Source of the DNA: Nostoc sp. UCD121 | Lineage (GTDB): Bacteria; Cyanobacteriota; Cyanobacteriia; Cyanobacteriales; Nostocaceae | Length of the DNA stretch: 32,333 nucleotides | Reading direction: 5' to 3' | NCBI RefSeq assembly: GCF_014222285.1 | Contig: NZ_JACKZS010000080.1 | Coordinates: 1 to 32,333, forward strand | Part shown: positions 17,863-25,530 of the stretch, in pieces | Position numbering within the stretch: the first letter of the stretch is position 1 | Layout: each line of letters begins with the position of its first letter | The notes under the pieces: generated by a model | Told to the model about the DNA's origin: nothing | Databases searched by the model: none | The model's input: the letters and a program-made list of their open reading frames with translations, nothing else | Made by a program: the position numbers and the translations under genes

Positions 17863-17928
17863 TGCTTTTTACAAAACTTCACGTATCTCTATAAAAGCAT
17901 AAAAAACCAGAGCTATACCAAGATTTAA

Positions 17929-17970
17929 GGGTCAACAGTCTCAGGTCTATTGACCATTGACTATTGACCC
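17929..17970. repeat. TTGACC/GTCAATAG repeat with 7-bp inverted ends
   Basis: GGGTCAA (17929-17935) and TTGACCC (17964-17970) enclose further ATTGACC/ATTGACT units. It sits between the chorismate lyase start and the tRNA gene, 20 bp beyond the tRNA 3' end, and could form a hairpin there. Confidence 0.6.
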
Positions 17971-17989
17971 TTGACTAATCAACAAAATA

Positions 17990-18072
17990 TGCGGATGGTG
18001 AGACTCGAACTCGCAAGGGCATAGCCCACACGCACCTCAAGCGTGCGCGTATACCAATTCCGCCACATCCGC
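17990..18072 (-). tRNA. tRNA-Leu (GAG anticodon)
   Basis: 83-nt class II tRNA on the minus strand. The acceptor stem GCGGATG pairs perfectly with CATCCGC; the discriminator base is A. The D arm carries GGCGG...GG; the anticodon stem CACGC pairs with GCGTG, and the loop TTGAGGT shows GAG at 18036-18038. A long variable arm (GGGCTATGCCC) follows. The T stem GCGAG/CTCAC has one C.A mismatch around loop TTCGAGT. CCA is not encoded. Confidence 0.95.
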
Positions 18073-18468
18073 ACGGCTTGTCTAAAGATAGACTATAGCA
18101 TAAGAAAATAATTATAGTAAGGTGATATCTAAAGTTATATTTCTCAAAAATATAAATTTCTTCAAGGCGGTATCAGACTGACAGAAATTTGGCATCTGCA
18201 CAAGTGATATTAAAAAGGGTAGAGCGACTGTGGGAGGAACGGTGCGATGGCGTATCGCAAAAACCCAGTTTGGTAAGCTAGCCAAGACTTACAGCAGCAA
18301 TGTTGTTAGTCTAGTAAAACCCGTAGAGGCAGCAAACCTACAATATGCGAGTTTGCTTAGAGTCAGGGTGGCGAATCTCCTGTGATAATTTGAAATAATG
18401 CGGAAGCCTCGTTTCAAGTTGGATCAGAGAAAATGTGAATCTACTGGTAATGATATCGAAACTAAAAA
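18073..18468 (+). promoter_or_regulatory. Upstream region / possible structured leader of accC
   Basis: 396 bp without a credible ORF between the tRNA and accC. Hairpins that can be read directly: GCGAT-GGCGT-ATCGC (18244-18258) and AGCAAAC...GTTTGCT (18331-18337 with 18351-18357, 13-base loop). The accC ATG has no strong ribosome site. It probably holds the accC promoter and a long 5' UTR. It matches no riboswitch that I recognise. Confidence 0.4.
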
Positions 18469-19812
18469 ATGAAGTTTGACAAAATATTAATTGCCAATCG
18501 GGGAGAAATCGCCCTTCGCATTCTCCGCGCCTGTGAAGAAATGGGAATTGCGACAGTTGCGGTTCACTCCACCGTTGACCGGAATGCTCTCCACGTCCAA
18601 CTTGCTGATGAAGCGGTTTGCATTGGCGAACCTGCTAGCAGTAAAAGTTATTTGAATATTCCCAATATTATTGCTGCTGCATTGACGCGCAATGCGACTG
18701 CTATTCACCCAGGTTATGGCTTTTTGGCAGAAAATGCCCGGTTTGCGGAAATCTGTGCCGATCATCATATTGCTTTTATCGGCCCAACTCCAGAAGCTAT
18801 CAAGCTGATGGGCGATAAATCCACTGCCAAAGAAACCATGCAAAAAGCTGGAGTCCCCACAGTACCAGGTAGTGAGGGGTTAGTAGAATCCGAGGAAGAA
18901 GGATTAAAATTCGCCAAGGAAATCGGCTATCCAGTGATGATTAAAGCCACAGCAGGTGGCGGTGGGCGAGGTATGCGCCTAGTTCGTTCTGAAGATGAAT
19001 TTGTCAAACTTTTCTTGGCAGCGCAAGGAGAAGCAGGAGCAGCTTTTGGGAATTCTGGCGTTTACATCGAAAAATTTATTGAACGTCCTCGCCACATCGA
19101 ATTCCAAATTTTGGCGGATAACTACGGTAATGTTATCCACTTGGGTGAACGGGATTGCTCAATTCAGCGCCGGAACCAAAAACTACTAGAAGAAGCTCCC
19201 AGTCCGGCTCTCGACCAAGACCTACGTGAGAAAATGGGGCACGCTGCTGTCAAAGCTGCCCAATTCATTAATTACAGTGGGGCGGGTACTATCGAGTTTC
19301 TTTTGGATAGATCCGGTAAATTCTACTTTATGGAAATGAACACCCGGATTCAAGTGGAACATCCTGTAACGGAGATGATTACTGGAATAGACTTAGTTGC
19401 CGAACAAATTCGGATTGCTCAAGGAGAAAGACTTAAGCTTACCCAGGAACAAGTAGTTTTGCGGGGTCATTCAATTGAGTGCCGCATCAACGCTGAAGAC
19501 CCAGATCATGACTTTCGCCCTTCTCCTGGAAGGATTAGTGGCTATCTCCCCCCTGGAGGCCCTGGTGTTAGGATTGATTCTCACGTTTACACAGATTACC
19601 AAATCCCGCCTTATTACGATTCCTTAATTGGCAAGTTAATTGTTTGGGCCCCAGACCGACCCACTGCTATTAACCGCATGAAACGCGCACTCCGGGAATG
19701 TGCAATTACTGGACTGCCTACCACTATTGGGTTTCATCAAAAAATCATGGAAACTCCACAATTTTTGCAGGGTAATGTCTATACAAATTTTGTCCAGGAG
19801 ATGAACGGGTAA
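18469..19812 (+). CDS. accC: Acetyl-CoA carboxylase biotin carboxylase subunit
   Basis: 447 residues, the normal length for AccC. It carboxylates the biotin on AccB using ATP and bicarbonate, the first half of malonyl-CoA synthesis. Visible landmarks: N-terminal KILIANRGEIALRI; ATP-grasp Lys116 and Lys159; glycine loop ATAGGGGRGMR (160-170); His209; Lys238 in NQKLLE; Glu276; Glu289, Arg293 and Glu297 in EMNTRIQVEHP. All catalytic residues are present. Monocistronic as far as can be seen, with accB not adjacent. The stop TAA is followed immediately by GGGATTGGG repeats facing the convergent yggT gene. Confidence 0.97.
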   Translation: MKFDKILIANRGEIALRILRACEEMGIATVAVHSTVDRNALHVQLADEAVCIGEPASSKSYLNIPNIIAAALTRNATAIHPGYGFLAENARFAEICADHHIAFIGPTPEAIKLMGDKSTAKETMQKAGVPTVPGSEGLVESEEEGLKFAKEIGYPVMIKATAGGGGRGMRLVRSEDEFVKLFLAAQGEAGAAFGNSGVYIEKFIERPRHIEFQILADNYGNVIHLGERDCSIQRRNQKLLEEAPSPALDQDLREKMGHAAVKAAQFINYSGAGTIEFLLDRSGKFYFMEMNTRIQVEHPVTEMITGIDLVAEQIRIAQGERLKLTQEQVVLRGHSIECRINAEDPDHDFRPSPGRISGYLPPGGPGVRIDSHVYTDYQIPPYYDSLIGKLIVWAPDRPTAINRMKRALRECAITGLPTTIGFHQKIMETPQFLQGNVYTNFVQEMNG

Positions 19813-19881
19813 GGGATTGGGAACTGGGGGCTGGGAACTAGGACTGGGGAAGAGTTTTCCCAATTCCCAATTCCCAATTCC
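19813..19881. repeat. Inverted GGGATTGGG / CCCAATTCCC array between accC and yggT
   Basis: On the plus strand GGGATTGGGAACTGGGG-type units follow accC, and three CCCAATT units precede the yggT stop. The arms can pair (GGGAA..GGG with TTCCCAATTCCC). The array fills the whole 69-bp gap and may act as a shared 3' end. Confidence 0.75.
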
Positions 19882-20175
19882 CTAATTCACACGAGATGCC
19901 ATAGTCAGCAATCCTTGCTGACCTAGTAATATTTCTCTTAGCAGGCTGAAGATACCAACCCAAATAATAGGTGTAATGTCCACTCCGCCTATAGGTTGTA
20001 CCAGTTTTCGCAATGGCACTAAAAATGGTTCGGTAGGCCAAGCTATTAAGTTAAAGGGCAAACGATTCAGATTCACTTGCGGATACCAAGTGAGAATTAT
20101 CCGAAATATAAATAAAAATGTCATCACCCCTAACACAGGGCCAAGAATCCAAGCAGTCAGGTCAACACCAGTCAT
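19882..20175 (-). CDS. YggT/YlmG family membrane protein
   Basis: 97 residues with two hydrophobic segments (about 8-29 and 66-90) joined by the conserved loop WYPQVNLNRLPFNLIAWPTEPFLVPLR..QPIGG, the hallmark of YggT/YlmG. Plastid and cyanobacterial relatives (CCB3, YlmG) are linked to cytochrome b6 maturation and to nucleoid or thylakoid distribution; which role applies here cannot be told. Convergent with accC. A small palindromic repeat lies just upstream of the start. Stop TAG merges with a GGAATTGGG repeat. Confidence 0.9.
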   Translation of the reverse strand: MTGVDLTAWILGPVLGVMTFLFIFRIILTWYPQVNLNRLPFNLIAWPTEPFLVPLRKLVQPIGGVDITPIIWVGIFSLLREILLGQQGLLTMASRVN

Positions 20176-20212
20176 CGGTTTAAGGTACTATCTATACTGT
20201 AAAGAAAGAAAA

Positions 20213-20249
20213 CTTCGGCGAACGGCAAGCCGCGCTTTGCGAACGCCAC
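20213..20249. repeat. Dispersed GGCGAACG...CGAACGCC repeat
   Basis: GGCGAACGGCAAGCCGCGC followed by TTTGCGAACGCC is an imperfect palindrome of the class often seen between Nostoc genes. It lies about 40 bp upstream of the yggT start. No function can be assigned. Confidence 0.55.
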
Positions 20250-20435
20250 AAAAACTTTAAGCTTTGTAAAGCACTCTCATGATCATTTTAACCAAATGCT
20301 GTGACTTTCTTCTGGAATAAAAAAGTAAACTCGCTCACAGCAGTTACCAAGTTTAGCAGTTCGAGTTAGAGGCTTCTCAAGAAAGTAATACACTATTAAA
20401 ATTAGGATGAAGTGTGTAAAAAAAGGTTTAGAAGT

Positions 20436-20555
20436 ATGACGCCTTCTTTAGCAAATTTTCTTTGGAGCCTGCTATGGGGTACTGCAATTGTTGTGATTCC
20501 CGTTACAGTTGGTCTAATTTTCATTAGCCAAAAAGATAAAATTCAGCGTTCATAA
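20436..20555 (+). CDS. psbX: Photosystem II protein PsbX
   Basis: A 39-residue protein, MTPSLANFLWSLLWGTAIVV... to ...FISQKDKIQRS, with a single membrane helix (about 10-31) and a basic C-terminal tail. This is the standard length and pattern of PsbX, a small subunit at the periphery of the photosystem II core near cytochrome b559, which influences plastoquinone exchange. AAGG lies nine bases before the ATG. It precedes ycf66 on the same strand, an adjacency common in cyanobacteria. Too short for usual ORF cut-offs. Confidence 0.93.
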   Translation: MTPSLANFLWSLLWGTAIVVIPVTVGLIFISQKDKIQRS

Positions 20556-20803
20556 TGCTTATGAGAGTTAATTGAACTCTCACAACCGATTGTCTGTCAG
20601 CTATTTATAATTGCACTACAAGCAGCAGTATTTGCCGCTAGAAGCAGTTGTAGCTTACAGACATAGGGTTTTTTAATTTTTCGGTGAACAGCTTCAGAGC
20701 TTCTTTGCCAGAGGCTTTGAAGCTTCAATATTTATCGTGCCTAATTACAGTAGTGATTTTAATTGTGACTCGCTAACATAGATTTGATATTGGGAAAACA
20801 GCA

Positions 20804-21718
20804 ATGATAAATTTTGGGCTGAACTCAGCCAGTTTTCTGGCTCAGGTAAATTTTGGGGCAAATTCAGCCAGTATTCTAGGGATTTTCCTGGCTGTGGCTG
20901 GGGCAGCACTGTATTTTCTCCGCACTGTGCGTCCAGAATTGTCACGGGATCAAGATATCTTTTTTGCGGCAGTTGGTTTGCTCTGCGGCTTTATTCTTGT
21001 GTTTCAAGGATGGCGGCTAGACCCGATTCTGCAATTTGGTCAACTGCTTTTAGTTGGCACAACTGTATTTTTTGCAGTTGAAAGTATTCGCCTGCGGAGT
21101 ATAGCTACCCAGCAAGCAAAGCGTAACACTCCCATTGTGGATGAAGATCGACCGGTTAGCGATCGCTATTCCTACAACGATCGCAGAAAGTATCAAGCTG
21201 AAATGGATGCAGACTTAGATCCATTGCCTTATGAAGACGAGGAAGAACGCCCCCCGCGTCGCCGGATTCAGGGTAGCAGGGATGAAATTTCCACTCGTGA
21301 TAACTACTACGAAGAGCAACCACCCCGTCGTTCAGAACGCCGCAACAGCAGCAGTAGTGAAAGACAAGCTCCAACTGACAAAACGCGGCGGCGGACTTCT
21401 GGCCGTCCTGTGAATCGCCCTTCTGAAACCTCTGAAGATGAAAATTGGGGTTCATCTAGGCAAGTTGATGATTGGGAAAGTTCGGGAGGGGAAGTCAGAA
21501 AACCTTCTCGCCGTAATAATAACGGTTCTCAACGTCCAGAAAGCCGGGAAGATGATGTTGCTCCTAGACCAAGAAGGCGTCGTCCACCCACAGACTCAGC
21601 TTCTCGAAGACCGCGCGAAGATGATGAGGCGATCCCAACTGATTATGTACCGTACAACCCGATTGAAAAGCCAAATCAGGGGCCAGATAATTCGACTGAT
21701 TTTGATGACGATGTTTAA
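20804..21718 (+). CDS. ycf66: Ycf66 family protein
   Basis: 304 residues. The N-terminal third (1-105) is the Ycf66 membrane domain: three hydrophobic stretches and the motifs YFLRTVRPELSRDQDIFF and FQGWRLDPILQFGQ. The rest (110-304) is an arginine-, serine- and acid-rich tail with many RR/PRR clusters, probably disordered and cytoplasmic. Ycf66 is conserved from cyanobacteria to some plastids; its function is not established. The first 26 residues contain a 13-residue tandem repeat (NFG.NSAS at 3 and at 16). 248 bp after psbX. Confidence 0.9.
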   Translation: MINFGLNSASFLAQVNFGANSASILGIFLAVAGAALYFLRTVRPELSRDQDIFFAAVGLLCGFILVFQGWRLDPILQFGQLLLVGTTVFFAVESIRLRSIATQQAKRNTPIVDEDRPVSDRYSYNDRRKYQAEMDADLDPLPYEDEEERPPRRRIQGSRDEISTRDNYYEEQPPRRSERRNSSSSERQAPTDKTRRRTSGRPVNRPSETSEDENWGSSRQVDDWESSGGEVRKPSRRNNNGSQRPESREDDVAPRPRRRRPPTDSASRRPREDDEAIPTDYVPYNPIEKPNQGPDNSTDFDDDV

Positions 21719-21765
21719 AACAGTTGGCGTGGAAATAGGTTTAAAGGCAACGGAAAACAGTTGAG

Positions 21766-22326
21766 GTGGAAAAATTTACGCCTATATTTTGGCTCCAAAG
21801 ACCAATTCATTGGAGCCTGGTTTTTGGTTTAACAGGTTTGCTTGCATCTTGTGGTTCTAACAATATTCCCATAGGGCCTACTTCCCTCAACAGTCGCTAC
21901 ACCGAGGAGCAACCTGCTTTGAGTGGAAATGGGCGCTTTTTAGCGTTTGTATCTAATCGAAATGGTAATCAACAGCTATTAGTTTTCGATTTAGAGAGGC
22001 AACAGTTTATTGGCACACCGGGCATAAACCGAGCAGAGACAATTGCCGAAAGTCCTAGCTTGAGCTACACCGGGCGTTATATTGCTTATCTTACTAGTGA
22101 CCAAGGTAGACCGGTGGTGGCGCTTTACGATCGCGCTACGCAACAGTCGCAAATCGTTACACCAACATATCGCGGCTGGATCAGAAAACCAAATATCAGC
22201 CCAGATGGACGTTATGTTGTTTTTGAAACCGCCAGCCGTGGTCAGTGGGATATTGAAGTCCTAGACCGAGGGCCAAATATTGAGTTAGATATTCCTAATG
22301 GTGCAACCGTAGGTTCACCTCCGTAG
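21766..22326 (+). CDS. TolB-like (PD40 repeat) lipoprotein 1
   Basis: 186 residues. The hydrophobic leader ends in the lipobox LLASC (Cys at 29), predicting an exported lipoprotein. Then follow three PD40/WD40-like TolB repeats with the pattern (P.LS..GR.(L/I)A(F/Y)....G...(L/V).(L/V)(F/Y)D): about 48-83, 92-127 and 138-168. Three blades are too few for a closed propeller. Start GTG at 21766 has only a weak upstream GGA; next gene is a paralogue. Perhaps envelope assembly or scaffold; unproven. The stop TAG opens a GAGTTAG repeat. Confidence 0.8.
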   Translation: MEKFTPIFWLQRPIHWSLVFGLTGLLASCGSNNIPIGPTSLNSRYTEEQPALSGNGRFLAFVSNRNGNQQLLVFDLERQQFIGTPGINRAETIAESPSLSYTGRYIAYLTSDQGRPVVALYDRATQQSQIVTPTYRGWIRKPNISPDGRYVVFETASRGQWDIEVLDRGPNIELDIPNGATVGSPP

Positions 22327-22333
22327 GAGTTAG

Positions 22334-22353
22334 AGACGCGATTAATCGCATCT
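22334..22353. repeat. Palindrome AGACGCGAT-TA-ATCGCATCT
   Basis: 9-bp arms with one mismatch, between the two TolB-like genes. Same family as 25027-25054 and 27139-27158 (GTAGAGACGCGAT...ATCGCGTCTCTAC type). Confidence 0.7.
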
Positions 22354-22413
22354 GTACAAGAGTTAGGAGTTAGTAGTTGTGAGACTATTGACTAATAACT
22401 AATAACTAATTAT

Positions 22414-22938
22414 ATGAAACGTGTTTTTTTTATACCTGTATTTTTCTGCTTAAGTTTATTAACTGGGTGTTTTGGCTACCCTCGCCTTTTGAGTTATCCC
22501 TTTGATCCGGGGGGTCGGAGTCTCAATAGTTTAGCGTCAGAATTAAACCCCCAAATTTCTGGAAGATACATTGTTTTTATTACTGACCGACGCGGTAGCC
22601 AAGATGTTTATATGTTTGATACAGTGACTCGTGATTTGGTTGATTTGCCGGGTTTAAACTCCCTTGATGCGATCGCAAATCATCCTAGCGTTTCACAAGA
22701 TGGTCGTTATATTGTGTTTGTGGCTAGCCGCCAGGGGCGATCGGCTATTTTTCTCTACGAGCGGGAAACACGCCAATCACGAAATTTAACTAGTAACCTA
22801 CAAGCTGAAGTCCGCAACCCTACAATTAGCGCTGATGGTAGCAGGATTGCTTTTGAGTCGAGTAACAACGGGCAGTGGGATGTTTTAGTCTATGACCGTT
22901 ATGGGCGACCGTTGAATATACCTCAAGAACCACGTTGA
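22414..22938 (+). CDS. TolB-like (PD40 repeat) lipoprotein 2
   Basis: 174 residues. The signal peptide ends in the lipobox LLTGC (Cys at 19). Three TolB-type repeats follow (about 44-76, 87-122 and 131-163), with ...DGRYIVFVASRQGRS.. and ..ADGSRIAFESSNNGQWDVLVYDR closely matching the neighbour, in which GQWDIEVLDR occupies the same place. The pair are tandem duplicates 87 bp apart, probably one transcript. Each has three blades, so a joint six-blade propeller is conceivable. The function is not known. It converges on sdhB. Confidence 0.8.
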   Translation: MKRVFFIPVFFCLSLLTGCFGYPRLLSYPFDPGGRSLNSLASELNPQISGRYIVFITDRRGSQDVYMFDTVTRDLVDLPGLNSLDAIANHPSVSQDGRYIVFVASRQGRSAIFLYERETRQSRNLTSNLQAEVRNPTISADGSRIAFESSNNGQWDVLVYDRYGRPLNIPQEPR

Positions 22939-22943
22939 AAAAT

Positions 22944-23075
22944 AGGGAATGGGGAATTGGGAATTGGGAATGGGGAATAGGACATTTAGACGAAATAAGG
23001 GAAAGACTCCTTCAATAATTCCCTCTTGTTCTCTTGTCCCTTTATCTCCACTTCCTATTCCCTATTCCCTATTCC
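22944..23075. repeat. Inverted octad repeats between convergent TolB-like gene and sdhB
   Basis: GGGAATG/GGGAATT units (22946-22980) on the tolB side and CCCTATT units (23055-23075, continuing past the sdhB stop) on the other. G-rich on each gene's own coding strand, so the arms can pair. Octamer period broken by single changes. Confidence 0.8.
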
Positions 23076-24083
23076 CTACTCCCTATCCCCTTCAACTTGT
23101 TGCACAGATTCAATGAGCGATCGCACTTGTTCTGTCCCTTCAGAAGGTTCAAAGGATAAGGGAAATTTACCTCGCAGGAGCATCCGCAAACCGAGGGGTG
23201 CAAGACTGAGTAATCCTTTTAAATCCTGAAAGTAATTACCGACTACTTGTAAACCAAATTGACGTTCATCAATCCAACCACCTTCTTTAACTAAATCTAT
23301 CAAAACTTTCCGGTGACGAATTGAGCGACTATCGCTGGCTTCTTTGTGGGTAAGAATTTCTTGTTTAATTTTGGTGATTTGTTCTAATGGTGCAACTTCC
23401 ATTGGACAAACTGAATCGCAGTATAAACAACGAGTACAACCCCATACGCCTTTAGTACCTTCGTTGTAGCTTTCTAAGCGATTCTCGGTATCGCTATCGC
23501 GGGAGTCTTCTACCATCCGGTAAGCTTTGGCAAGGGCATGAGGCCCAACAAAATCTGGATTAACTTCACGGGCGTTGCATTCTGAGTAACAAGCACCGCA
23601 CATAATACAGTTACCAGTTTGATCGAGACGCGATCGCTCTTGTGGTGTTTGCAAAAACTCTCTTTCTGGTACTTGTCGTGCTGCTGTACTCACATAAGGA
23701 GCAACTGCCTCTAAATTATTCCAGAAACTGCTCATATCTACAACCAAATCTTTAATCACGGGCATATTGCCGAGGGGTGCGATCGTGATTTCAGGAATGA
23801 CATTTACTTTACTTTGGGATGATGGTATTTGTTGTAATCTAGCAAGTTCACTACCAACATTTTCCTTACAAGCTAAAGCCGAACGCCCATTAATTCGCAT
23901 AGCACAGCTACCACAAATCGTATTACGGCAATTTTTGCGAAATGCCAACGTTCCATCTTGCTCCCACTTAATATGATTGAGGCAATCCAGGATTGTATTA
24001 CCTGGTTCTGCCTCTACAAGATAGGTTTGCACAATAGGGGAGGAATTTTGTTGCTGCCGAATGACCTTAAAAATAACTTCCAT
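23076..24083 (-). CDS. sdhB: Succinate dehydrogenase/fumarate reductase iron-sulfur subunit
   Basis: 335 residues from MEVIFKVIRQ. Electron-transfer subunit linking the flavoprotein to quinone. The [2Fe-2S] ligands are Cys52, 57, 60 and 72 (CRNTICGSC...C); two further cysteine clusters follow, CIMCGACYSEC and CTRCLYCDSVCPMEVAP, for the 4Fe-4S/3Fe-4S centres. About 100 residues beyond the last cluster make it longer than the enterobacterial protein, as usual for cyanobacteria. The frame extends to 24131, but the family start is the ATG at 24083; no clear ribosome site. sdhA is not adjacent. The final GDRE-stop lies inside a GGGAATA repeat. Confidence 0.92.
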   Translation of the reverse strand: MEVIFKVIRQQQNSSPIVQTYLVEAEPGNTILDCLNHIKWEQDGTLAFRKNCRNTICGSCAMRINGRSALACKENVGSELARLQQIPSSQSKVNVIPEITIAPLGNMPVIKDLVVDMSSFWNNLEAVAPYVSTAARQVPEREFLQTPQERSRLDQTGNCIMCGACYSECNAREVNPDFVGPHALAKAYRMVEDSRDSDTENRLESYNEGTKGVWGCTRCLYCDSVCPMEVAPLEQITKIKQEILTHKEASDSRSIRHRKVLIDLVKEGGWIDERQFGLQVVGNYFQDLKGLLSLAPLGLRMLLRGKFPLSFEPSEGTEQVRSLIESVQQVEGDRE

Positions 24084-24687
24084 GACTACTAACCAAAATT
24101 TTAAAATTGCTTCACCAGCCTTAACAATCATGAGTCAAGGCTGGTAGTTACGAAAAGTGAGCTATACTTTTTTTGCCCTCAATTCAAAGCCTGGTGTTAA
24201 TAGGCTGACGATTAAAGAGAAACTGATTCTAGTTTAAGGATAACCATTAAAATTTTACTTTTAGCAGCGCTGTAGGCAAAATTTGTGTCAAATTCTGACA
24301 TAAAACGCCAAAAATGTAATGGTCGCTTGACATTGAATTTAGTCGTTTGAGAATGTAAAGGAAAGGGCTTTACTTAGAAAGGGACTCAGGTTTATCTTTG
24401 GTCTAGCGATCATATCCAAGGTAAATGCAGTTACCGTTAGCAACAGGTCTTCATATCAACTTGAGTCAAGCAATCCTAGCTGAAAAATTCCGCCTTCGCT
24501 AACGCTTGACAAAATTTTTTGATTATATAGAAGTGTAAAAGCACATCTTCAATATATAGTAGTGGCAATTAAGTGCTAGGCGGATGTTAAGAGATTTATT
24601 CTTCCCATAGACAGACGTAGAAAATCCTCTGAGTGCTTTTGAGCTTACCGTAATAAACCGAAGAAAAATCCTCACCACTTTCAAATA

Positions 24688-24728
24688 AAAGTCTCGCGCA
24701 TCGAAGAATCCCGGATAGGCGAGACTTT
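24688..24728. repeat. Perfect 10-bp inverted repeat AAAGTCTCGC / GCGAGACTTT
   Basis: Arms at 24688-24697 and 24719-24728 around 21 bases. No T-run follows on either side and no gene ends nearby, so it is not an obvious terminator. It may be a small dispersed element. Confidence 0.65.
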
Positions 24729-25026
24729 GAGATTTTTGCAGCCTCTCAATCAAGAAAATCTTGGATTTAACTAATTGGTCAAAACTGCTCATCTAAATTA
24801 GATAAATTTTTATAATGCAATAAAGGGTTAGGAAAATCGTCACGGCTTTTTCCAACCTTTAAGTCCAGAAATTTAAATAAAAATTTACCAGCAACTTTAA
24901 TTCAAAATTAAACAACTATTTTGCTATTATTAGTCCATGCTAGTATTTAATATAAAATTACGAACTCACAAAACCAGAATCAATAGCCGTATCAGCGCGG
25001 CTACTACTGCTTTGTTGATTCGTAAT

Positions 25027-25054
25027 GTAGAGACAAGAAAATTCGCGTCTCTAC
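25027..25054. repeat. Palindrome GTAGAGAC...GTCTCTAC
   Basis: Perfect 8-bp arms (25027-25034, 25047-25054) with TTCGC in the loop; related to the palindromes at 22334 and 27139. Confidence 0.7.
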
Positions 25055-25121
25055 TGGCAGGACAAAGGGCATAAGCCCGTAGGACTCTATTGAAATACTA
25101 TGCTGTCCTAAGCTTGAGAGG

Positions 25122-25313
25122 ATGAGTAGAGAAAACTCTACCTACTCATTAGCGAGAAGGGCAAGCACTGAAAGTGAAAAACCTGCAATTTATTGGGTCT
25201 ACGACTTATTTGGAGTAGAGCCAACCCCATTTGTAAAGGTGGCTGAAAGTTACACCGCTACAGTAGCGCCAAAAGAGAAAATAATTTCATTTCTGATGGC
25301 GAATAATGGTTAA
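25122..25313 (+). CDS. Hypothetical 63-residue protein
   Basis: Small frame with a plausible composition in its second half (AIYWVYDLFGVEPTPFVKV, then KEKIISFLMANNG) and no membrane helix or signal peptide. The ATG is directly preceded by GAGAGG with no spacer and lies inside a strong hairpin (25122-25149: ATGAGTAG/CTACTCAT plus AGAG/CTCT), so initiation would be poor unless the structure opens. No recognised family. It may be a real small protein, a remnant, or chance. Confidence 0.33.
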   Translation: MSRENSTYSLARRASTESEKPAIYWVYDLFGVEPTPFVKVAESYTATVAPKEKIISFLMANNG

Positions 25314-25530
25314 AAGTGCCGTGAAATCAGCAAAATTAATTTCTATGGCAACTATGACCTCTAATTGGTTGTAGACAACCATAATATGAAGTGCTTTTGT
25401 CTCCTATCGGCAGTGATTCACCCGTAACACTAGAGTCCTAAGTAGCTCTATGCACATGCTAAAAAGCCAAATGCTGGCATGAGACTACATCATTTATCAG
25501 CTTGGAGAGAGTAAGGAAAATTTGAGCATA

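Larger units (their letters stand above)
24084..25121. other. About 1 kb with no convincing gene
   Basis: AT-rich. Seen: a small hairpin GTAAAG...CTTTAC (24355-24373), a 10-bp inverted repeat (24688-24728), a dispersed palindrome (25027-25054) and the hairpin GGGC-ATAA-GCCC (25067-25079). An 89-codon minus-strand frame (24523-24792) and a 45-codon plus-strand frame (24937-25074) overlap these repeats, lack ribosome sites and do not look like genes. Could hide small RNAs. Confidence 0.45.

Noticed and set aside
24523..24792. 89-codon minus-strand frame
   Set aside because: No ribosome site, unusual composition, and it runs through the inverted repeat at 24688-24728; reads as chance.
24937..25074. 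45-codon plus-strand frame MLVFNIKLRTHK...
   Set aside because: No ribosome site and its second half is the dispersed palindrome at 25027-25054.
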